A DNA stretch of 64,000 nt from Cucumis sativus (lineage: Eukaryota; Streptophyta; Magnoliopsida; Cucurbitales; Cucurbitaceae): positions 1,612,001 to 1,676,000 of the forward strand of contig NC_026656.2 of assembly GCF_000004075.3 (NCBI RefSeq). The letters run 5' to 3'. The position numbers and the translations under genes are program-made. Of the stretch, positions 48,701 through 59,652 are shown in pieces. The notes below the pieces were generated by a model. That model was not told the origin of the DNA. It made no database searches and worked only from the letters and a program-made list of their open reading frames with translations. Position 1 is the stretch's first letter, and each line of letters begins with the position of its first letter.

Positions 48701-51700
48701 GTACTTAAATATTGCAAAGAAGGTAGTTAATTACGAGTGTGCTTGTCAGAATTATGCATATACGTGTCTTCTGTTGTGTTTATTTCTTACCTTCATTTCT
48801 TCCTTCCATATAAATTCTAACGATATTTCTTAACAATCCTATAAATATAGATTGATGGAAGCCGTCCTAAAGAAGAAATTTTTGAAGAATTATCATCATT
48901 GTTATCACAGATACAAAAAGAAAAGGCTATGAAGTCAGGTAATGCTTCGTTTTCTGTGGAATTCGCCACAATTTTTACCAGAGAATAAAGGAACCGTTCA
49001 CAGGGTGGCTTGTAATTACAATTACAATTTAATGATAGTCCCTGCTGATTCTTCAAAATGGTTAATCTGATATTTCTCAGACATTTTTTTCCTTGTATAT
49101 GAGAAGCTATTTACTATCGCATGCCTAAGCCATTTATCTGTACATTTATCAAATCACACCCTACATTTTCTTTGTATTAGGTAAATCAACCCTCGGAATC
49201 AAGAGTACTTCAACTCAGGTTTGCTCTGTATGATTAAGAAGAGGAATTTTGAAATATTCATTATTTTCTGCAAATCATGTGTTTGTAGTTGACATTAAAA
49301 TAAGATTCGTCAGAAAAAAAAAAATTAGAAGATTCCCTTAAATATATAAGATTTATAATAACTAGAAAAATCCCTCTAAATATGTGTTTACGTATTTATC
49401 TATTCTCTTTTTACAGGATAGCTGGAGAGGGATACCAACTAGATTGAATAACATTCCTCACTCGAGAGAAATCAGGAAATACTTCTACGATGATGTGCTT
49501 CAAGCTACCAAGCGTGCTGTACAAGCCGGTAGAACTAGATTAAAGGTTCCGTGTTATACTTACTTTTATTCAGACAAGTTTATCTTCCTATGTTATAGAA
49601 TTCATCCATGGTTTGTTTTTTTTAAAATGAAGTATCAATAACCTAACAGTTATATTTTTAGTCAAATTTGAGATTAAACATTCCCATAAGCTCTGGATGA
49701 GTCATAATTTCTAGAGCTGCACAATTTGACTGTTATATCCATAACAAGTTCATTGTCTCGTTCAATTATTAGTTGGATCCTGTTATTATTTCCATGTCTT
49801 GTAATCTTACTGGAATATATCTTTTCTGCGTTTCTGGTGGGTGGAGTTCAAGAGCTTGGATCATTAAGACTCGCACTCTTGACTGCAAGTTTAGCAATAT
49901 GAAAGAAGTGGATGTATTTCATAAAAGTATGACACTACGAAGTGAAGCCTTGAATGGTATACTTCTGCAAGTGCAAAGTATAGGAAATTCAAAGATGATG
50001 TTAGGGCATTCATAAGTTGCAGATTTACCACATAGATTTTCACATTGTCATCAAAATGTGTATCTTCAGAGGCTGATAATTTTTTGCTTGTTTTGAATCC
50101 CAATCAACAGGTGGAGAATAATATTCCTGAGCTTAATCCTGAAATGGTAGGAAGCTTATTCCTCCTGATTCCCCTAAAAATAATCCTGAGTTAACCGCGT
50201 CTGCCATCCACAGGATGTTTATCGAATAGGTACACTTATGGAACTTGTTCGGACCATTGCTCTTTCATTTGCTGATGATGGAAGACGTGTAAAGGTAATT
50301 TTTCTGATTTCTCTCGAGACCAGAATGCTGGTACCCACCATCTGACATTTTATCTCCAAGGTATGCATACAAGGGTCCATGGGGGAAGGTGCACTTTCTG
50401 GAATGCCACTGCAGCTTGCTGGGACTCGGAGAATCTTAGAATACATGGACTGGGGAGAGTATGGGGCTCTGGGGACCTTTGTCAAGATTGGTTCAATTGG
50501 TACTGATCTCAACATATGAAAAATTAGTTTATGCACTTTGTTTCCACCTGCATGTTAATCTCGCTGGACTGGAGTGTGTACTTTCGGGAAAGTCATCAGG
50601 GGAAAGGTACGTCAAGAGGCGAGGATGATGACAGGAGGTTGAGCGACTTTGAGTCTTTGACCCATGATTCATTTTTATTCTAGACTCCATGATTCTCCCG
50701 CCTGTTCTCCTTCCTAATCAGTTTCTTTTAGCTGTATATTTCGTTCGAGTTGTAAAGAATTAGGAACAATTCAAGTTTCTTTCTGTTGTTAGCATTAATG
50801 TTTTAGCTCGGATTTCATTTATTTCAAAAGGAAGTACGATGAAATTTTCTAAGTTCAACAGGGATGAGGTCATCCTTCTCAGTAGAACAAAGGCATTCCG
50901 TGTACGTAGTTTCTTAGACTCCCTTTCTTCCTCTTTGGAATTCTTTGGACCAGCCTCCTTTATGTTTATATGTTTCCAATAGTCGGTGGAAAGAGGTCTA
51001 TCTTTTATGAAATTTTAAAATTTGAGAACCCTCGTAAGGGTAGTTTTTAATTCTTGTAGGCAAGAATCAACATGAATATGTAGTGTTTGTGGCTAAGTTG
51101 GAGGAGTTGTAATGGAAAATCGTCGACATATTATTTAGGAAGGTAAGGCTCTGCCAAATTTGATAGTAAGGGCCTTTTGCAATATGCTGTGCAACAGAGT
51201 CTGAAAGGGAAGTATATCTTAAGTCACCTTCTCTGAAAAGACAACTCGTTTTGGACTCTTTAGAAAGCCACTCATAATGCCATTCGTGAAAATCAAGACC
51301 TAAGGGGTTAGAACTAAGCATGTCATAATTAAACTTGAACAATGCAGCTAAGAGCCCAACAAGACGTATGCACTTTAAGTCAAAAAAACCAAGTCTTTCA
51401 CGGCCACGTGGATTTCCTATGATTCAAAAAGTCCTTCAAGTCAAAGACTACATAATACATAATACATGGATATTCTCACACTATAGTACATTAATTGGAT
51501 TTCTTTTTATTTGCAGAAGATTTTATACTTTCAAATGATTCATGTTCATTTTGTAATTACAGGTGCAAAAGAAGTTGACGATGAAGATGACATGTTCATC
51601 TTAGTAGCTCCTCAGAATGCTGTTGGAAATTGTATCATAGATGTAAGCAACAACGTGGACATTATCAACTCTTAATATGAAAATGGGAGCTCTTTGATTT

Positions 51701-53040
51701 AGGATGAAGCTTTATAAATTATGAAGCTCATATTGTCAAGTAAATGCAGGATATGAAAGCGATGACAGATGCAGCAGGTGACCGACCTGTAATTCTTGTA
51801 AATCCCAGGCTCAAGGTTCGTTTCTAACTGACCCTAAATTATAATCCATCGATATTTGTTGATTTCTATTGGGATCTCTATCGTACATTTGGGAATGAAG
51901 TAGAAATTCGAATCTATCAATACTTCGTTTACTTGGATCATCTTGCCAAACGTGTTGGATAATCGAGCTTCATTATTATTAATGATCCGTTGATTTGTGA
52001 ACCATCAACAAAAGAAATATTGGCAAGAAATAACTGGAGATCTAAGTTAATTGCAGCAGGCCATTGGAACATCACCCGACATTAAAAATTATTGAGAATT
52101 TTTTTAAAAAGAGGCATCGCGCATCTGTTTTAAGCAGAAATTCATTATATGAGTTGGTTCATTGACCCTGCTACTCTATATTTTTTGTATCGTGTAATTT
52201 GATGAACTTATTTCAATTCTTCAGGACTTACCTGGTTCGAGTGGAATAATGCAAGTGAGTATTAAAAACATCATTTGGAATGAAGTTTTGAGCAGAGTAC
52301 ATGTCTGATGCTTCACATTCTTGTTAGACAATGGGGCGTGAGAAAAGGCTGGAGTATGCAGCATCGTTTGAAATCTGCTACTTCTTCCGGCTTCTCTATT
52401 ATGCAGGGACACAGTATCCAATCATGGGGGCTCTGAGGTAAAACAAAGGGTTGAAAATTGAAAAGTTTTTGAGTGTATTTCCCTCTTTTTATGTGAAAAA
52501 AACCCGCAACAATTTCAAGCTTCACAGATTCATATGAATTTGTTTATGATTTTGAACTTCATTTTAGGAGGTGGCTTTAAGGCTGCCTCCCATTGGAATC
52601 TAGAATGAAATTTAGAAGCAGTATTCAAATTGATTTCATCCTCGTGTTTGTCTTAGGATGTCTTATCCATATGGGTACGAACTCTACAGAAGGGTGGATG
52701 AACCTTCAGGAAAGGAAAAATATATTGAACTATCCAAGTATCCCAAAAGGCCATCCACAGATGATATCAATGATGCTTTTCAAGGAAACAAAAGGTAAAA
52801 GAAGAAGAAAAAAATGAGAACCTTCATCTTCTTCACCCTTCTATTTACAAACTCTGTTGTCTGATCTTGATCCAATTTATGCTATATGTCGCTTGCAGAA
52901 AAGAAGCGAAGAGCTCGTCAGGAATCTGGTAAGGAAAAAAAAAACTGCAAGTCCAAATTTTCTAGTAGTCTTTGTTGAGAAAGTCAAGTTACATTCAAAT
53001 GTTTTACAAATTCAGGGGCTTCCTGAGTGGGATTCTTTGA
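45725..53040 (+). CDS. AMK5: Adenylate kinase 5, chloroplastic
   Basis: Interconverts ATP + AMP and 2 ADP in the plastid. Nineteen exons: 45725-45934, 46005-46106, 47312-47440, 47529-47663, 48375-48521, 48648-48722, 48851-48938, 49181-49218, 49417-49545, 50111-50146, 50214-50294, 50361-50499, 51563-51642, 51750-51815, 52225-52254, 52328-52437, 52657-52794, 52899-52928 and 53016-53040. They sum to 596 codons (595 aa; Arabidopsis AMK5 is similar). Residues 1-70 are a Ser/Thr-rich transit peptide. The P-loop [10 protein letters not shown] is at ~88; [18 protein letters not shown] and the LID region [13 protein letters not shown] follow. After ~residue 310 comes a DUF1995 region ([46 protein letters not shown]). 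The last two small exons are the least certain; they give the end FLSGIL. Confidence 0.93.
46495..46700 (+). mobile_element. Au-like SINE in AMK5 intron 2
   Basis: Begins GGTGGAATTGGTCTAGTGGT, a clear pol III box A. Further on comes GAGTTCAATACAACAGTGG (box B position) and CACTTATTTAGGACTTAATAT. All are in the order of the Au SINE consensus as I remember it. Diverged, so old. Confidence 0.6.
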
Positions 53041-53598
53041 GCTCATGATGAACGGTTAAGCAATTGGAGATGGGAGATAAAATGAAAGCAAGATAAATTT
53101 GAAGGTACAATCATGTACATAAAAGAAAGCAAATTCTGTATTTATACATTGAAATTTGTCGGAAGAAACAAAGCACAAGGTACAAACAACTTCAAATTCT
53201 GGACACGTAGCATATTCGAACTATTACACCTATATCATAATATCTAAGAACACCTAAATTGTAAGGGAAAAGAGAAACCCACACACAAATTCAAACAACA
53301 CCCACCCACTACAGTGAAACAATGAAATGGTTATATTGCTATATAGAAGAAACCCACCTATAAACCCTAGTCGTTATGAGTAATAGAAACCTAGAAGAAC
53401 GAACTGTCAGCTTCACTTCAGTCAGTTCATCTGCTCGAAAACTCAAACATCTCCCTGTTGAAAAAATAAAGGAAGATGCCGAGGTAAACCAAGCAATCAC
53501 CTTCGAAAGTAAGAGCACACCAATCTCAAACCATTGCCCAATCATTCCGTTCATCCCAAATCATTTAAGGAATTGCTCACTTCTTTGACTCGAAGTGA
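53041..53598. other. Convergent 3' flanks (AMK5 / intronless gene)
   Basis: Short convergent gap that holds both 3' UTRs. No gene or repeat stands out. Confidence 0.6.
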
Positions 53599-54210
53599 TC
53601 ATTCTAAATCAAGTCGTAGCAACCGCCTAAGATCGGTTGTTGCAATCCCGTTCTTAACTGCAAAAGACGGCAAGGGCACCGAACTCGGAGGCGGCGAAGC
53701 GAAGAACGCACCCGATCCAGCATACATACCATCCTTGAAGTCCGTTAACACAACCTGCTTCTGCATCAAATCAGCGTCTGGACCCAACCGATCAGTAGAT
53801 CCCAAAACCAAATCCACCTCCTCACCTTTCGATTCTAATCTCCTCTTACCACAAGAATCATCACCACCAGCACCAACTCCTCGATCAGGAGTCAATATTT
53901 CTCCACGCTTCAGGATCTTAACCTGACCCATAACCAAACTCCTCGTTGCCATCTTCGCCGTAGTAGATGACTCCCTCACCCGGCTCCGCTCTCTGTTAGC
54001 TTGACGGTTAGCCTTCAATCCCACCGATGCACTCCTCCTCCGTCTGCCTGAACAACTCCTAGCATCATGATTCAAGTTAGGGTTTGAAGAAGTACTAGTA
54101 CTATTAGGGTTAGAATTTCGCCGAGAACTCAACGGTGCTGATAGCACCAATCCTTGGTGGCGTAAGCCTTTCCCAAGGCAGTCCTGTGGCGGAAGAATCA
54201 CGGTTGCCAT
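53599..54210 (-). CDS. Uncharacterised plant protein, intronless, with a PNRC-like short motif
   Basis: 203 residues from MATVILPPQDCLGKGL, an opening I associate with a conserved but unnamed plant family. The middle is basic and Arg/Ser-rich (GRRRRSASVGLKANRQANR), a likely nuclear signal. The C-terminal half carries GSGAFFASPPPSSVPLPSFA, a Pro-rich motif resembling the one in PNRC proteins that binds EVH1 domains such as that of DCP1, and ends LRRLLRLDLE. An ATG 30 bases upstream is in frame, but MATVIL is the likelier start. A TATATAAA box lies ~140 bp upstream (54348-54355). Function unknown; an mRNA-decapping link is speculation. Confidence 0.8.
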   Translation of the reverse strand: MATVILPPQDCLGKGLRHQGLVLSAPLSSRRNSNPNSTSTSSNPNLNHDARSCSGRRRRSASVGLKANRQANRERSRVRESSTTAKMATRSLVMGQVKILKRGEILTPDRGVGAGGDDSCGKRRLESKGEEVDLVLGSTDRLGPDADLMQKQVVLTDFKDGMYAGSGAFFASPPPSSVPLPSFAVKNGIATTDLRRLLRLDLE

Positions 54211-54347
54211 AGATTCAAATTCACAAAAGAACAAGAACAAGGAAGAAAAAAAAGGGGGGGGGAGGGGGAGAGAGAAAGAAAAAGTGTCGCCTTCTTCGTC
54301 TAAGAGAGTTTTTTAGGGATGAAAACCAGAGGAACGTAATGGGGGAG

Positions 54348-54355
54348 TTTATATA
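54348..54355 (-). promoter_or_regulatory. TATA box of the intronless gene
   Basis: TATATAAA on the minus strand, ~140 bp upstream of the ATG. A G/A-rich 5' leader lies between them. Confidence 0.55.
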
Positions 54356-56984
54356 AAGAATCCTCGAGGGAGGGTTTTTCTTTTTCACACGCGCCACACG
54401 TGTGATCGTGAACCGCCTTATGGGGTTTGACGTGGATTACCCGTTAGTTGATAAAAAAAAATATCACAGACAAATCTGATTGGTGGAGTTACATAATCGT
54501 TTACTTGCTCTGTAATTTTATAAATTTTCTTTTTTGGAAAATTCCTTTTTTTATTTTTCAAAAAGGTGGATATATATATATTAGTATGCAATTTTTTCCT
54601 TTAGAAAAATTGTTTTATTCTTCCAAATACAACCTAAATACGGTTGAAAATATTTATAACATATTATAACATTTGAGATTATAATCCATAGACTTGATAA
54701 AATTTGATTTATTTTGTTAATTTTTAGATATATTAATTTATTCTGTTGTATTTAAAAATCTCTAGGTAAAAAACCACAATATATTTTCATCATTGAACAA
54801 AAAGGAAAGTGTGAGAAAAAAATTGTTATTCTTTATTTATATGGCTATATTATAAGGTGTTTAGTTGATCTAGCTTGTCTCAAATAAAAATAGATTATTT
54901 ATCTTTAAAAAATAGTTCAAAATTTATTTCTTTTATCAAACATGAAACTAGGTGATAGACATTGTTTGATCTTGTTTGTATTGAAAAAATTGTGAAGCAC
55001 AATCTAAGTCTCAGCTTCAAACTTTATCATAATACTAAAAATTTAAGCATTATTAAAACACTTGTTAACCTTAGGACCAATAAAATGTAAAATACCCCAC
55101 CGCCATTGTAATACTAGTTTGAATCTTATTTTACTACTATTACTAATTTTTATCATGTATTTCATTCATATGCTAACATGGAACTTAGAAATATATATAT
55201 ATAAATAAATAAAAACGTGTCAAAGCAAGCGATAATTGGAAGTCCTCTAACTTAATATTGAAAAAATAATAACAACCAAAAAAATAATAATAAATCAAAC
55301 CAAAATCTTAAACCTTGGGATCATTAACGAGCATTTAGAGATGAAGTTTTTCAAAGATAAAAATATTTACATTTCATTATTGAAAAAATAAAATTAATTA
55401 TATATTCTATCAAATGTTTTATTTTTTATTTTTAAAATGTCCATAAAAATACCTCCATTTAACGAGGCCTCGGAAAAAGAAAAAAAGAATGATTAGAAGC
55501 GTGTGAAGTGAGGTAAGTGCGGGGTAATGTGTAGTTTATGGGTTTTGAAGGGGCAAATTTGGAGAATAGAGTCCTAAAGTAAAGTAGGGAGAAACTTAAT
55601 CAAAAGGAAAAGAAAGAAAAGAAGGTGGCATGATTTTGACACGTGTTCATTGGGGCAACCGACTTCCACATTTTTTACAACCAATCACTTTTTTTTCCTT
55701 TTCTTTTTCTTTTTAATTTCAAATATGAACGAAGATACGAAAATGCTCTGTTCATGTGTTTGTAAAATAATAAATAAATTTATATTTTGAGATTTGAGAT
55801 TTTGGTTTTTTTAAATTAACTTAGCTCCGTCTTAATTATAATTAGTATGATGTTTTATTTTAGAGGGTGAGGGTTTGAATTAAAGATATGAACTGTTGTA
55901 GATTTACTTATCCATCAGTCTCTTTTGCTAACTTTTCATCGTTTACATTTTACACTATTTATCCAATTTTATAATTTAATACACTAAAATAATACAATAA
56001 TACATGAAACTAGATTTTTTATTATAGGTTAGTATGCTTTTAAATTAAAAGACAAATTTTTAAAATAAAAAGATGCAAACAATTAAAATTTACGTGGTTT
56101 GACGCCTCTGATTAAAAAAATCTTCAAATTGAATCCTCTTGAAGTCTTTCTATCTAGAATGAAATTAGCTTATGAGAACCGGATGAAATAATAGGTTTAG
56201 AAAGAAACAAAGAGAATAAATTAGCTTGATTAAAAGCTGTTTTTCTAACAAAGAATATGTTTTCAGTACGCATATTTATAACTTATATTTATAACTCCTT
56301 TTCCTCGAGGGAGTAGGAAAGAATGATTCTATAAATTTTAAAATCTCATATTTATAACTTTTTTTCGGGAGGAAATAAGATTAAATTATAAGATTATATT
56401 AATTTTAAAAAATATAAATTAATATAAAATTTAAATCAATTAATTAAATCATATTTGTTAATATTTCATTGGATGAATATACGTTCCATGTATTATAGTT
56501 TTAACTTAAATTAATTTAAAATTAAAATAATAATTCTTCAATTAATTAATAAATAAATAAAATCTGAATTATATTTAAATATAAACTTATTTTATAACTA
56601 AAAATTTTAATATGAATATAATATACATTAAATTAATATGTGAACTCAATCAAATAATTTATTTATTTTAAATTAATTTTGAATCATATTCAAAATTAAA
56701 ATTTATATGATAATATTCACTAAAGTATACCATCTTACATTATACCAATTTTTAAAGTAAATTAATTTATGAGTTGGTTGGGTTGACGACTCCAATAACC
56801 CAATTTGTATTTCATATTGAACCCAATCTTTCAAATATTGTCGAATTATATCGTTTTTTTCATTATTATGTTCGTTCGATTTAGAATTGTTGTACATGTC
56901 ATATTGATAAATATATCAAAAAAATTCAAACATCATTCTAAACATTGTCCATAAATAATAAATAATAAATATATTATTAATTCG

Positions 56985-57125
56985 AATTAAGTTGAATTAA
57001 ATTGAATTTTTAACTTTCCTTCCTAAGACTAAAACTTTTAACCTAACCCAACTTATATTTTAAACTAATCTAATTGTTGGATTATCGAGTTATTTAAGTT
57101 TTAAGTTGAATTATTAAAATATATG
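56985..57125. repeat. Dispersed CCCAACC-type repeat, copy 2
   Basis: TTAAGTTGAATTAAATTGAA, then CCTAACCCAACTT, then TTGTTGGATTATCGAGTT. Same order of elements as 6541-6700, more decayed. Confidence 0.45.
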
Positions 57126-59446
57126 TTTTTGGCAGTAAATAAAATAGGGGTAGCCACGTAGCAGAGCTATAAATGTAGAACATTAAATTCCCATAAATAA
57201 GAGGGTCCCACATAGTAATTAATTGAATAAAATCATTTGGCTGAAAAAAAAAGTAAAATAATATAAAAGATTATGTGGCGATCCATCCGCCGACCAAAAG
57301 TCATGGCCGACCCGCCGGTCTATTCCATCTCTATGATTTTCTATTATTACTTCTTAATCAATCATAAACAAACATATTAACATATCATACTCTTAATTAA
57401 TTATACGAATTAAAAAAACATCCAAAAAATTGAACACTCAACTTTTACAACTCTTTGAATTTAATACTTAAACTAACGACACTTGTAGAAATTAAAGGTG
57501 GATAAATTAATACAATTTAGTTTTGCTTTTTCAAACTAACATTGACGGACTCTCTCTTCTTCAGTCAACATCCATCGGTTTAGTTGATTTGCTCGCTTTT
57601 TGGTCTATTATGCTCATCTTTGTTGGAAAATTGGACTTTAAATACATAAATTGAGTCATCAAACATGTATAGTTATTACAATTCCTATAATTATATAAGT
57701 TTGACAATCAAATCTAAACACATGTATAAATTTTAGAGCTTAATTTTTATAATTGTATGTTTTAAGTGGTCTTTTTTTATATAATTTAAAAGCATGTTTA
57801 AATTAACTTGTTTTTTAAATATTTATAAACATTTTTATACGTTTTTTATTCACTTATAAAATCAATTCAAATGTGCACTAAATTTCATTATAATTTATTT
57901 CGTTTTTGTTTATCCAAAACACAATTCAATAGATCGATTAGTTATTTTTTCATATAGATACATATGTTATGAATGAATGGATTAAATTCAAAATTATATA
58001 TACATATGGTTGAACATGGAAGAGGTCATTGTGGCAGTTCTAATAATTGTTTTATAAGACTTATATAGGTTATATTTTAATTGAGATATTTTAAATTTGA
58101 CTAAGTACGATAATATAAAAGTTCAATTATTTGTAGTGAATATCCTTCCTCGAGTTGTAATATTTTATTTAATAATGCAAGTACAATTATACGTTGTATT
58201 TAAAAAAACTAAATGTAGGACTAAAACTCAATAATATCTATTCAAACTCTTAGTTAACAAAACAGTGTCTCCCATACCTTCTGTAATGATATAACCAAAA
58301 AAATAAAATGGTAAGACGAAAGAGAAAAAAATGATATATGTATAACTTTCACGTGACTGTTAATGGTTAAACTCTATTCATCCGTTCAACTCAGCCTATT
58401 TAACATTTCATCTATGATGTGGAAGATTCGAGTATCATATTTAATAAATAAAAATAATAATTACTAATTCATTTAACATTTTATATATACATGTGTGTGT
58501 GTGAACAATTGATAGAATAATAACAAAAAGAATTGATGTAAAATAAAGGTACATAAAGCTAAATTTTAAAATTCATAATTTATCTCTTCCACTACCCATA
58601 AAAGTGCTAAAAGAATATACAACAAAATCGAATGTAACGCATGTCACTTTTATCACAATTAACCTATAACACGTTTGGTTGTGACTTTACAACTTTGCAT
58701 ACAAATCTAAACTTCCATGCAAATCATATTTAATTATTAATTAACTTTTTTTCTCTAAGAAAAAAATATTGAATCTCCCATTTGATGAGAATGGATTAAA
58801 TTTTGATTGACAAATGTCTATTTATTTAATTACGTTAAGATGAAATCATTTTTTCATACGAACGAAACTAAATTGACATTAAAATTGTACAATCAATACT
58901 GAGACAACAAATTAAATTCTCTTGATTCACATATTTATAGTATAGGTAAAACGTGGCTATAAAAGAATAGTTCTTGCAATAATTGTTTTGTACTTAATTT
59001 TATCTTCATAATTCATATATAATCCGTTGTTACACAAAACAATGCTTTACTATTGTGCGTGTGAGTGTAGTCTAGACCATACGTACAATTCACAAATGAA
59101 CGAACAATCACATATTCTATTATTAAAAATCATAATCTAACGATAAAATATAGAAATATATTCAAATGATGGCTCGAATTCTCTAAATTTTAGTTTTTTT
59201 TTTTTTCTTTTCCACTATTTGAATACACAAGTTATAATATGTTTAAACTTTTTTTTTTTCTAAAACAAACTATAAATTTCATGTTAATGAAAATCTTCAA
59301 TGGGATATTGAATTGAATTTCTAGAGAGGTCAAAATTAATTTTTTGAGTATAGTCTTAATTAAAATCAAGAATACAATGATTGTTTATTAAAAAAAAGAG
59401 ATTTACTTGAAAAAAAGAAAAAAGAAAAAAAAGGGAAAGAACGGTT

Positions 59447-59467
59447 GTTCGTTCGTTCGTTCGTTGG
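59447..59467. repeat. GTTC tetranucleotide microsatellite
   Basis: About five GTTC units, ~190 bp upstream of the EDR2-like start codon. Confidence 0.85.
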
Positions 59468-59652
59468 TCAGAAGTCCGACGCGGAATCATTTTCAACCTT
59501 TGTCGTCATCTCGTAGTTTTGACGAACCATCCCCCAATCTCCCTCCAAAATCCCACAATTTTCCCTCTCAATTCCGATTGTCCTAACCATTTTTCAATCC
59601 TTCAGATCACTTTCTTCTTCCGATCACAATCACCGCCGGAGGGAGACCGGGG

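Larger units (their letters stand above)
54211..59652. other. 5.4-kb divergent, gene-poor region
   Basis: Promoter of the intronless gene on the left, and promoter and 5' UTR of the EDR2-like gene on the right (GC-richer from ~59470). In between is very AT-rich DNA with many homopolymer runs, the repeat copy at 56985-57125, a GC-richer patch at 57280-57330 (GCCGACCCGCCGG) and the short GTTC run. No gene is supported. Confidence 0.55.

Noticed and set aside
51400-51412. G-box-like CCACGTGG
   Set aside because: Lies deep in an AMK5 intron, with no sign of promoter context.
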